A DNA stretch of 17,098 bases, taken from NCBI GenBank assembly GCA_910592005.1, contig CAJVPP010001938.1, forward strand, positions 1 through 17,098, read 5' to 3'. The stretch is from Funneliformis mosseae. Its lineage: Eukaryota > Glomeromycota > Glomeromycetes > Glomerales > Glomeraceae. The position numbers and the translations under genes were made by a program. Shown piece by piece: positions 9,170 to 17,098 of this stretch; the first letter of the stretch is position 1; every line of letters starts with the position of its first letter. The notes beneath the pieces are model-generated. The model was not told the DNA's origin and ran no database searches. It saw only the letters and a list, made by a program, of their open reading frames with translations.

Positions 9170-10063
9170 TATTTTTTACACTAATTTATAAAAATAAGCT
9201 CTATTCATATATTTTTATTGTTTATTATGATAGGAAACATTACAAGAGTTAATTCTGCACCCTTGGGGCTTCGTAATTCTGATATTTATTTAATGGATAT
9301 TAGAAACTTTACATGGGTGAATTTATTTGATATATTTGAATATAAAATCGATACACGTAAAAAATATGTAAAGAAAATAGTAATTGCAGTAATTTGTTCA
9401 ATGATAAGTATTGGTATTCTTTCAATTTGTGGAGTATTACTTTATAGATGGCAAAAATTCAGAAGAGTAAACCATACGTTTGAACAAAAGAATAATCAGC
9501 ATTTACCAGATGCAGTTATAAGTAATCCAAATAATAACTAATATGCTTATGCAATAAGTTTAATGTTTAATATCCCTTCACAAACATGACTTGACTTAAT
9601 TAAATCTATTAGCTTTGAGAATAGTCGCTTATTAAGATATTATTAGTAATCAAAATATGCATTAATTTCTCATAATTTTTTTAAAAGAATGCTCGTGACT
9701 CGCAATTTGACAATTTCGGTAAGTTAAATTATAACATTTAATAAAAATAATTTAAGCATCAATTGCTTTACTTTTTCATAAACGTAATATGATAAATTTA
9801 AACAAGAATTTTATAATTCATTTGCTTAACAAGTCGAAATTGAAACATGAGACAGCTTCCATTTGCCAAATGTGCTATGCCCGCTACTATACAATACGAT
9901 AATATTAATGCTGATAAAAATATATTGTAATAAAAAAATTATTCATTTATATAAAAAGAATTACCTTAGTAATGTTGAATTGTTATTTATTTACTTGGTT
10001 AAGCATTAATCCTAATTTGGAATTTTTTTTCTTTTTTTGTCTTTATGTCACCAAGATATTCAT

Positions 10064-10088
10064 GGTCGGTCAAAATTTTTGACCGACC
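10064..10088. repeat. Perfect palindrome with 12-bp arms and a one-base centre
   Basis: GGTCGGTCAAAA and TTTTGACCGACC flank a single T. The next bases, GACCGG, extend the GACC repetition on the right side only. It stands out as GC-rich within AT-rich DNA. It could be the joined or single end of a small transposon, or a hairpin. No partner copy was found in the window. Confidence 0.6.
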
Positions 10089-10181
10089 GACCGGTTCTTT
10101 GTTTATATCTTTATAAACAATAAATGTAAGCAGAATTATTTTATTGAATAAAATGAAGTAATTGTTATAATATAATATAAA

Positions 10182-10365
10182 TTAATCAGTATTGCCTAAA
10201 CGTTCTGGCATCCTATTAATACAACTGGCATCGTCAAAATGATCTACAAGGACTAACTGCAAATATCGAAAAATTATCTTCGGTAATAATTTTATTGTGT
10301 GGCGCAGCATTATCGGTTGAAGTTGTCGATAAACCAGTCAGGTGACCGTGGCTAATATCATGATT
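10182..10365 (-). pseudogene. Short degraded coding relic of unknown family
   Basis: On the minus strand a frame reads NHDISHGHLTGLSTTSTDNA, then APHNKIITEDNFSI. After a one-base shift it continues LQLVLVDHFDDASCINRMPE, then RLGNTD and TAA at 10184-10182. Base and amino-acid use look protein-like rather than AT-rich noise, and the local GC content is higher than its surroundings. An in-frame stop lies just upstream, so only a C-terminal piece of about 60 residues remains. I do not recognise the family; a transposon-encoded protein is one possibility. Confidence 0.35.
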
Positions 10366-10487
10366 TCAAACAGTTAATATATGTTAAACAAATAAAATAT
10401 AAATTTAATCATAAAACTTGATCTTATATTTTCTTTGAACAAAACCCTTTTGTATTTAGTGATTAGAACCTCATTAAATATTTTAAC

Positions 10488-10513
10488 CGGTTAATTAAGT
10501 TCGGTTAATTAAG
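10488..10513 (+). repeat. Direct repeat CGGTTAATTAAG, two copies 14 nt apart
   Basis: CGGTTAATTAAG occurs at 10488-10499 and 10502-10513. Looser TTAACCG and GGTTAA motifs continue to about 10600. No larger element could be outlined. Confidence 0.4.
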
Positions 10514-11904
10514 ACTTATTTTAACCGTTATGGTTAAACGATTAAATAATTAATTGGTTAATCACAGTTAAAATTATTAATCGTAATTGTTAATTCAAAA
10601 ATGCAATTAAGGATAAAAAATTTATTTATTTAAAATCAACTGATAATCAATAAATTCTTACATATCTTCTTTAATCATTGACTTGTTTATCCTTTAATAA
10701 AGGCGGGGAATCTGATTTCTCATTTTTATGGCATCAATATTTATTTCAGCAAGAAATTTTAGGTAATATAATGTCGAAACAAAGATGAAAATGTATTAAT
10801 ACAATTAACTAACTTTATAATATATATTTTTTAAAAAAAAATTATGTACTTATACATTTAAAAAAATTTATGAAGATAATTAACCGTTATAATTAGTCGG
10901 AATTAAAATTATTTTTATTATGTTTTCAATTCGGAGCCAGCAGTAACATCATAACCAATGATAAACACAGAAGAATGAGAATTAAATGCTTATGTATATC
11001 GATATTTTTATTCATAAAATTGATCATATTTCTATTTAACGGACGAGGCGCAGAAAATTGGTATTATTATTATGAAAACCAAATTATAATTTTTTACGTG
11101 TTGCGGCAATGTGGTATCACGATTTAAGCCTCACATTCCTTTCTTGCATGAATGTTTGTGCACTTTACAAATATGTAAAAAAAAAGACTTGATGAACGTG
11201 ATAAATAATTAAAATCAAGTGATTCAAACATTTTTTCAGACGTTTTAGTCATTAAATCTATACGAAATTGTTTACTACGACTAATATGTTGATTTTATAG
11301 ATTCTATTGTAGCGTGATGAACCGAAGGTGCAGATTCATATTTTCAAGTTAACTTTAATTATTAATTTTTATTCAATATTTGGTTTATAGCAATGATTTT
11401 TTTTGGATTTATTATAGGAACCGACACTTCGCAAAATAATTCCATTTTATTCGGTTCTGATTTAAAACCAGATACAATACAAAAACCAGATCAAAACTAT
11501 AAATCCAAATAATTTCGATTCCCAACTTCTAGATATTATTGCGTCATTAGTTTAGTTAATCCAGTGTTAACCTGAAATTACACCGAAACCAAGTTTAACA
11601 AGTAATCATTTACATCTAACCAAAGGCCCGTCCAAAAAAGATTTATACGACTATTTTGAGGGTTATATTTTATACTTTCGAATGTATGTGTAGTATGGTG
11701 CTTGTTTTTATGTATTTATACTTAAAAAAATTTACATTTATTATTATTTCATAACAAATATACATGTATGAAAAAAAAAAAAAAATACATTCAAACCATA
11801 TTATACAGGATTCCTATTTTGATTATTACGATTCAATAGTGTGGAATAAGAACTTTATCAATGTAGAACTACAGGACTATTTTGCATAAAATTTCATATC
11901 TAAC

Positions 11905-12206
11905 ATGGATCATGTTTATACCATTTAATGCAACAGTTGCCCATACGCTTCCAAATGGAAGGCTAGTAATGGTGAATTTGATTTATCAAATGGCTGAGAT
12001 ACATCAAGATAAAAAAAATCTTTTGAGATTTGAAAAATTTATAATTTAGTAATACCACCAAAACCGCCAAAAAAATAAAGCTTATCCTCTACAAGGATGG
12101 AAGAATGTGCCAAACAACCTTTATGAGTAAATGATTCGATTCTCAAGATTATAGAACAAAGTACGAAAATAATAAACATGCAACGGCATTTTAATGATAC
12201 GCTCAT
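11905..12206 (-). pseudogene. Fragment E: 5' part of a third kelch gene related to B and D
   Basis: From the ATG at 12206-12204 the minus strand reads MSVSLKCRCMFIIFVLCSII, a signal peptide, then CLAHSSILVEDKLYFFGG, the first kelch motif, ending at a stop after GGITKL. Beyond it, in other frames, DFFYLDVSQPFDKSNSP matches DIFYLDVSQPFDKSNTP of gene B. A 30-nt stretch at 11928-11957 matches 15317-15346 of gene D at 28 positions. Homology fades by about 11905, so the remaining exons are missing. The 60-70 nt upstream still resemble the B/D promoter (CTTACC...ATTACAAATTAT). It is a truncated duplicate with no likely product. Confidence 0.75.
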
Positions 12207-12558
12207 AATTTGTAATAAAAAAGGTAAGTCAGAAATAAAAAAGCTAATGATGATCACGTTCCAGACATTCTTAAGTTTTGATAACTGCTGATAAACTTCT
12301 TCTTCAAGACTAGTTAATTATTTGCAAAAATATTTAATTTGAAAATGAAACTGAATAGATGGAACAAATTTTGAATTTACTCATAAAGTAAGTTTTCAAT
12401 CAATTTTTAGAACTTCAAATTTATTTAGCAAAATAAAATAATAAAATCAATTCAACGAGTCCTTTTGTACAGCTCGATCTTATAAGAACAGTACTAGGAA
12501 TCATTAACTTTAAAATTTTTGTTAGTTCTTGTATATTCATCTCGAATTTATTTTTATA

Positions 12559-12780
12559 ATTTCTGGAATTTGTCCAGAATTTGCCGTAGTGTCCAGATAA
12601 TGTCCTGAATCCACCATGTTTCGGTATAAATTCCGGACAATATCAAGACATCACGCGATGTCTGAAATCCACCATGTTTTGGTACACTTTCCGGACGATT
12701 GTGACATTTCCTGGACATTTTCCACATGCACTCGGACATTTTCAATAACATTTTCTGGACAATTATTTTTATATAGGGGT
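12559..12780. repeat. TGTCC/GGACA repeat cluster with a 58-bp tandem pair
   Basis: About 220 bp, richer in GC than its surroundings. TGTCC-type motifs dominate the left half (TTGTCCAGAA, GTGTCCAGAT, TGTCCTGAAT) and GGACA-type motifs the right half (CCGGACAATA, CCGGACGATT, CTGGACATTT, CTGGACAATT), giving an overall inverted arrangement. Two longer units, 12601-12648 and 12659-12708, share TGTCxTGAATCCACCATGTT, then TYGGTA...TTCCGGAC. The outer edges (AATTTGTCCAGAATTTG near 12568 and ATTTTCTGGACAATT near 12752) are inverted relatives. Frames open on both strands here have no family resemblance and come from the repetition. The unit could be a foldback or small non-autonomous element. Confidence 0.55.
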
Positions 12781-13593
12781 ATTTTGAACAAATTAAAACT
12801 TGTTGCAAAATAGAATACTAATTAATAAGGTCTTTAAATATTGATGTGATGTATTACTTCATTTGTAGGAACGGGAAGACTTTACTTCTAGTTCTTGGTT
12901 CAGCTTTGAATTCAGAAAATTTCTGTAATTAAATTCCAATGTACTTAGTCAAATCTTTTATTTATAGAGTTTAAATGATTCAATCGAATACTTTAATAAA
13001 ATTTATGATTTTGTAGGCGCGCATTAAGATCATGAAAAGTACTTTAGAAAGAATAATTTAATAATTTGCAGAAAAATACGACGTTTCGGTACGTTTTAAA
13101 ATTATAGAAACAGTACGATCCAAAAATACTCATATACCCAAAGAAAAGCCCTATTATTCCATATTCAATAACTGTTAGGTTTATTCATTAAAATAAGCTC
13201 ATTACTGGATTATGTATATTGATATGTGTCACAAATTTAATGCATTTATACCTCATAAACTTTATAAAATGTAGATAGTTTTCACTATTAAATTACTAAT
13301 CCATAATGTTAAATTACTACATTTGTTATTTTGAAAAATTTTTGTCGTTCATTGATCTAAGAAAATAAATTAAATGTACATGAACTTTATTTATCTATTT
13401 AATTGATTTGTTATCGTAAACTTTAAAGAATAATCTTAATAATTTAAATAATAAAAAATGTAATGTTAATAGTTATAAATTATTATTATGCATTTAGTTA
13501 AAAAAGGAGGGAATTTGAAATTTTTATCTAATTTTAATTCCTAAAGCACATGACTGTGAAAATTTTTCATCAAAATTTAGATTTCCTCTATTT
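12781..13593. other. Spacer downstream of pseudogene C, no gene seen
   Basis: AT-rich DNA without an open frame of note or a recognised repeat. It has no convincing similarity to the segment downstream of gene A, apart from a short AAAGGAGGG match (13504-13512 and 4129-4137). Confidence 0.5.
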
Positions 13594-14842
13594 TTATTGA
13601 CAACCGCTCACATCTTTTTGTTTTCGCTTTTGATACCATTTATAGCCCAGGATTACAAATGTCATTAAAATAACGGCACCTAATATTCGGCTCATTGTAC
13701 CAATTTTAATTTTCATTTTATTTAGCTGATTGTCATCATGAGTCATTATAACGGTAGCTTTTGCAGAATCCGAGGATGAAGTAGGATTGTATGTTGTATT
13801 TAATGGTGTGGGTTCCGGTTTAAATGTATCAACCCAGGTAAATTTCCGATTATCTAATAAATAAAGTTTTGTGTTGTAATATGGCTCGATTCCATTTGGT
13901 AATGTGGTACTTCCTATACAATTAAATAAAATCATCTATTAATTTGTCATATATAAATTAATAAATGTAACAACGAGAAGTCATTTACCAAATGTCACAA
14001 TCATATAATTTTTAACCAAGTTTGCTGAATGATAAGCAAGTGATGGGAATTCACCAATACTTGATGATACTTGCGGCACGGTGAGTATTTAAAACAGCAA
14101 TATCTGGCATAACTTTAAGATATTTGATGTCTGCGGTTCGTCCTGACCCACCATAAATAATGATCATAAAAAAAATGAAAAATTTATACCTAAAATAGCC
14201 GAATGTTCAAAACGTGGTCCAATTAGTTCATTATCTTTTTTGTCTGCTAAAATTAATTAACAAATGTCTTAAATTTCATTTTTTATAAAAGATAATCATA
14301 CAAAGTATATTTACCATTACAGACCAATTTGCTGACTATATATCGTAAAGAATAATTTGATCCATTGCACGTAATCCACCGTTTACCAGACCTCCAACAT
14401 ATACAATCATACCATCTGGTAATAATGTTGAAGTATATGAACTTCGATTTGCGGGGGCGTTGAGGTTAAGTCCATATGACCATAATAAATCATTAGTATC
14501 TAACATTACCATATCATTAAACCTTTTTTTACCTGTTTCTAATCCTGTTAAAATATTGGAAAATCCACCAAAGAAATAAATATTTCCAGAATAAATAACG
14601 GCTTTCATATTCATACGATTCTCTGGCTGTATTCCTGCGACTACTGGTACTTTCCATTGCCCGGATTTTGGATTAAAAATATGAACCATTGAAGTAAATG
14701 AATTTTCATTATTTTGATCTTTCATGATTCCTCCAATTAAGTAAATTACTGGATTATCATCATCTTTACTTAATACAACAGTTGCACTACTACTTTTAAA
14801 GCTCATTCCCTAGGTTGCTGTAAGGTCAGTCCATGGAGGAAT
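13594..14842 (-). pseudogene. Pseudogene C: decayed copy of kelch gene A
   Basis: The blocks are 14842-14315 (exon 1, 5' end missing), 14246-14190 (exon 2), about 14159-13989 (exon 3) and 13913-13594 (exon 4). The longest exon 1 stretch is about 88% identical to gene A in protein over 153 residues. Breaks seen: loss of roughly 280 bp covering the signal peptide and first kelch blade; TAG where A has TCA, just before GMSFKSSS; a TAG after ILYDI near the end of exon 1; a two-base gain in exon 2 (57 nt instead of 55); a 20-nt deletion in exon 3; and a 57-nt deletion that removed the intron 2 acceptor and the SDGKI codons. Exon 4 is still open, with the Ser/Thr/Pro linker, a membrane helix and a different tail ending KQKDVSGCQ. 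No functional product is likely. Confidence 0.88.
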
Positions 14843-15085
14843 CGCATAATTTTACAAATTTGTATCTTAAAATAAATGGATTAGTAAATATTAATAATGA
14901 TTTTTTATATTCAGAATTATTATATAATTTGATATACAGTAAATTCCTTTTAAGATCGACAAAAGGAAGTGTTATGGATCGGAATCAATAAAAAAAAAGC
15001 CGTTTTCTTCACAAATCATGTGGAATGTTACACACATTTCTTTCATTTATTTGGCCTTACCGCTTTCATACAAATTTTATAAAAC
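14843..15085. promoter_or_regulatory. Duplicated divergent promoter region between C and D
   Basis: Related to 5819-6119 but shorter, because the deletion that removed the 5' end of C also took part of the spacer. The junction lies near 14843-14860, where TTTGTATCTTAAA resumes similarity with TTTGCATATCTTAAA upstream of gene A (near 5895). The 25-nt block at 15010-15034 is unchanged relative to 6029-6053. Confidence 0.55.
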
Positions 15086-15860
15086 ATGAACTGTAACTTT
15101 TGTATATCATTTAAATATCGTTGCATATTTATAATTTTTTTGTTTGTTCTATGTTTTTAGTTCCCTTAAAGGACGGTTAGCACATTCCTCATTCTTATAG
15201 AAGTTAAGCTTTACTTTTGAGGCGCGGGTGAAATAATTCCTCAAACCACCAAAGAAATCTTTTATCTTGATGTATCTCAACCATTAGATAAATCAAATAC
15301 ACCATGCTTAGTATTACATTTGGAAGCATGTGGGCAACTGTTGCATCTAATAACGATCCAAATATTTATTTATTTGATGGCTTAATGGTAGATGATAAAC
15401 TCAATGATTCATTTACTTTTATTATACATTGATTTAATGTAAATTCTTCGACATGGGGAATCCTGTTAGCGGAATTTTACCTGAAAGACGAAGTGAAATG
15501 AAGGCTGTTTATTATAATGAAAAAGTTATATATTTTTGGTTGGAGTACCGTTGAATTCTTGGGCTCTCCCGAGAACTTGTTTAATGAGATGACCATTTTT
15601 GATACTGTCGCTTTATCATGGATAATTAGTTCTTCAGTACCTAGAGGACGAGCTTCATATACCATAAGATTATTGTCAAATGGCGTTATTGTATATATTG
15701 GAGGTTATAAATATAATGAAAACGGAGTTATGAGAAATGTAGATATTCAACAAATCGATCTTTACGATACAAATTCTTTAACCTGGTCATTAAAAGTATG
15801 TATGAATTCTATTGAAGAAAATTTTCTTATTTTTGATTTCAAGATGGCTTTAATGATTTA
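15086..15860 (+). pseudogene. Pseudogene D: decayed copy of kelch gene B, exons 2-4 deleted
   Basis: The ATG at 15086 begins MNCNFCISFKYRCIFIIFLF, still a signal peptide, but TAG at 15158-15160 ends the frame. More stops (TGA at 15218-15220 and 15430-15432) and small indels follow. A clean stretch from 15517 reads MKKLYIFGWSTVEFLGSPEN and includes the kelch motif RASYTIRLLSNGVIVYIGG, up to the exon 1 donor at 15795/15796 (AAAA, then GTATGTATG, as in B). After the start of intron 1 the sequence goes straight to one resembling the B 3' end: TTTAAT...ATCCCTTCTCAAACAT near 15865-15883 against ATCCCTTCACAAACAT near 9570-9587. Exons 2-4 and any transposon are therefore gone. Reading through the donor adds 22 codons to a stop at 15859-15861. 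Confidence 0.82.
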
Positions 15861-15861
15861 A

Positions 15862-16623
15862 TTAAAATCCCTTCTCAAACATAAATTAATTTTTATGTGA
15901 TCTGTTAACGTAAATATGTGTGCGAAAATTTGTCGTTTATATTCGTAATAAATTATGCTTTTATTTCTAGTATACTGTATATAATTAGAGAAAAAGCGAT
16001 TGGCACATTTCTTCAAATCCTATCGCCGTTAAATATTTACAATATATTTTGACAAGTTTAATAATAGTAATTTTTAATTTTAATTCATTTATAAATGTTT
16101 AATAAAAAAAATATTATCTTAATAATGTAATATTAACAAGCAGAATTTTTGTTATTGTCTATTAAATTTAAGATAATATACTGTACACATCTTTATTTAT
16201 ATATTAAGGTTATGGTACAAAACACTTAGGTTTCGAATATCGTCGAACCTATAATAGATCAATAAATCGAATCTGTGTATCGTACCGTCGAAAGTCGAAA
16301 TTGAAACGTAAAGTATAGAATTTTTGTCATTTGCTAAATGAACTAAACGATACATTTATACAGTATTTGAAAAGAACCCGTCATATTTATAGAAATCGAA
16401 TTCGTTTTGACCCAATTATAATTAACTCAGATTTGACTCGAAACTTTTGAGGACAATACTATTATGCAAATAATAAATAAAATAAGTATCATTAATTTTA
16501 TTAATTTTGAATTGTGATTTAAAAGTTTATTTATTTTATTGGTTTTAAATGTATTTTCGTTTAGGATGACAAAAATCGCCAACATGTAGGAACTAAGCTA
16601 TTAAAATCATCTTATGGGACCCC
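15862..16623. other. Spacer downstream of D, no gene seen
   Basis: AT-rich with stops in all frames. The stretch 16230-16400 is less AT-rich and contains GTCGAAATTGAAAC, shared with 9834-9847 downstream of gene B. No feature could be defined. Confidence 0.45.
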
Positions 16624-16777
16624 ATCAACCAAAAATGAGATTTTTGATTTATGTTAAATATTGGTTAAATTTTTATAGTCGATTATCTTATTAACAAAGC
16701 AAGCAATTAAATTTCTCATTTTTTGTTTAACATCAGTCAAAAAATCTAAAATTAACGAAATATACATTTTGGTTGAT
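16624..16777. repeat. Inverted-repeat (MITE-like) segment of about 154 bp
   Basis: ATCAACCAAAAATG at 16624-16637 pairs with CATTTTGGTTGAT at 16765-16777, with one extra A in the left arm. Further inside, AAAAATGAGA on the left and the complement of TCTCATTTTTTG on the right are also inverted relatives. No open frame is inside. The size and structure fit a miniature transposon or foldback element; no target duplication could be fixed. Confidence 0.45.
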
Positions 16778-16854
16778 AAAAAAAATAATATTGACCAATA
16801 TAAAAAAGGTAAGTAAATTGACTTAAAAGGAAATTGTGTTCATATTGCCGTTGA

Positions 16855-17098
16855 TCATTGCCTTGTAATATATACAAAAGGAAAGATTTTCAAAAAAATC
16901 CTGATGCCATTTTTAAGAAAACATTATTACTGTTGTTAGACCTGGAATCGTCTCAAACCAAGCTAACAAAATTAATAAACTTAATAACACAATTATCTCA
17001 AAGGCCTTTCCTAAGACAAACAAACAATTTATTATCACGATTCACTTGTGTAGTAGGTTATCACGATCAATCCTATGATGAAGACAAGAAGAAGGTTG
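16855..17098 (+). CDS. Possible partial exon running off the right edge
   Basis: After a TGA at 16852-16854 one frame stays open for 81 codons to the window edge, without a clear ATG. It reads ...NPDAIFKKTLLLLLDLESSQ, then TKLTKLINLITQLSQRPFLR and on to FTCVVGYHDQSYDEDKKKV. In DNA this rich in AT, stops are expected about every 12 codons, so the length is unusual. I do not recognise the family. It may be an internal or first exon of a gene to the right, or a chance frame. Confidence 0.3.

Larger units (their letters stand above)
7267..9171 (+). mobile_element. pogo/Tigger-like DNA transposon nested in intron 3 of gene B
   Basis: The element body is 7269-9169 (1901 bp), flanked by TA at 7267-7268 and 9170-9171. 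The terminal inverted repeats (7269-7294 and 9144-9169) are 26 bp with one mismatch and start CCGTACCGTTCCG. It encodes one CENP-B/pogo-type transposase in the same direction as gene B. The TA duplication, the inverted ends and the DDD transposase together place it in the Tc1-mariner superfamily, pogo/Tigger branch. It sits five nucleotides after the start of the host intron (GTATG, then TA), so the donor GTATGTA is kept. The nearly perfect ends suggest a fairly recent insertion. Confidence 0.88.
6120..9541 (+). pseudogene. Gene B: broken kelch-repeat membrane protein with a transposon in intron 3
   Basis: Paralogue of gene A with the same plan. Exons are 6120-6861, 6936-6990, 7071-7261 and 9234-9541. 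Exon 1 has 247 codons once a one-base insertion is allowed for, as in A, and exon 2 is 55 nt in both. The N-terminus MNFNICIPLKYSFILIIFFV is a signal peptide, followed by GRLAHSSVLVEEKLYFFGG and further kelch motifs (RASYTATLLPNGFIVYIGG; RGHSAVL joined to APNGKIIYGG). Exon 4 gives the linker, a membrane helix (VIAVICSMISIGILSICGVL) and a basic and polar tail ending PNNN. There are three breaks: an extra A at about 6292-6297, TAG at 6520-6522 where gene D has TGG, and a one-base deletion near 7120 (exon 3 is 191 nt where 192 would keep frame). Intron 3 is 1972 nt because of the element at 7269-9169; without it the intron would be about 69 nt. Probably a pseudogene. Confidence 0.8.
9542..11904. 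other. Spacer with scattered repeats and one short coding relic, no intact gene
   Basis: AT-rich DNA between gene B and fragment E. It contains the palindrome at 10064, the minus-strand relic at 10182-10365 and a short direct repeat at 10488-10513, each listed separately. The rest shows no open frame of note. A 14-nt match, GTCGAAATTGAAAC, at 9834-9847 recurs at 16294-16307 downstream of gene D, a weak hint that the duplication reaches beyond the genes. Confidence 0.5.

Noticed and set aside
12554..12813. Open frames on both strands over the TGTCC/GGACA cluster
   Set aside because: They mirror the repeat pattern and show no protein family features; listed as a repeat instead.
15477..15665. 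62-codon minus-strand frame
   Set aside because: It is the antisense shadow of the best-preserved part of pseudogene D.
1..17098. tRNA, rRNA or CRISPR features
   Set aside because: No cloverleaf with a convincing GGTTCRA box, no rRNA-like segment and no regularly spaced repeat array was seen by eye. The GGTTCGACTCC at 5755-5765 lies inside gene A.

Overview
This window looks like nuclear DNA from an AT-rich eukaryote. It is most plausibly an early-diverging fungus of the Glomeromycotina (Rhizophagus-like); that placement is inference. The evidence is very AT-rich spacers, short 65-80 nt introns with GTATGT/GTAAAT donors, several paralogous secreted kelch proteins with one C-terminal membrane helix, and relics of pogo-like and Tc1-like DNA transposons. 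No rRNA, tRNA, CRISPR array or bacterial-style operon was seen.

Layout. The first 77 bases look like the outer end of a Tc1/mariner element. About 2.4 kb of AT-rich DNA without genes follows. A 586-bp internally deleted Tc1-like element lies at 2575-3160, bracketed by TA dinucleotides and by a second, older family of repeats. A head-to-head kelch pair comes next: gene A (minus, 4256-5818, four exons, apparently intact, 448 aa) and gene B (plus, 6120-9541, same four-exon plan, broken by two frameshifts and a nonsense codon). Intron 3 of gene B carries a 1.9-kb pogo/Tigger-like transposon (7269-9169) with 26-bp inverted ends and a TA duplication. Its transposase has a CENP-B/pogo DDD core and two single-base frame breaks.

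From 9542 to 13593 there is mostly AT-rich spacer. It holds a perfect palindrome, a short unknown coding relic, a truncated kelch fragment (E, minus, 11905-12206) and a cluster of TGTCC/GGACA repeats. At 13594-15860 the head-to-head pair occurs again as decayed copies: C (minus, copy of A) and D (plus, copy of B). The shared intergenic segment between them contains a conserved 25-nt block. The last 1.2 kb holds a small inverted-repeat element and an open frame running off the window edge.

How it fits together. The window records duplication of a divergently transcribed kelch membrane-protein pair followed by unequal decay. Only gene A still reads as a complete protein: signal peptide, about six kelch blades, a Ser/Thr/Pro linker, a transmembrane helix and a short basic tail, so probably a cell-surface protein of unknown ligand. 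Genes B, C, D and E are pseudogenes or fragments, unless some single-base breaks are sequence errors. I found no clear undescribed multi-gene system. The items most worth a second look are the duplicated divergent pair with its conserved promoter block, and the transposon sitting five bases inside a splice donor.
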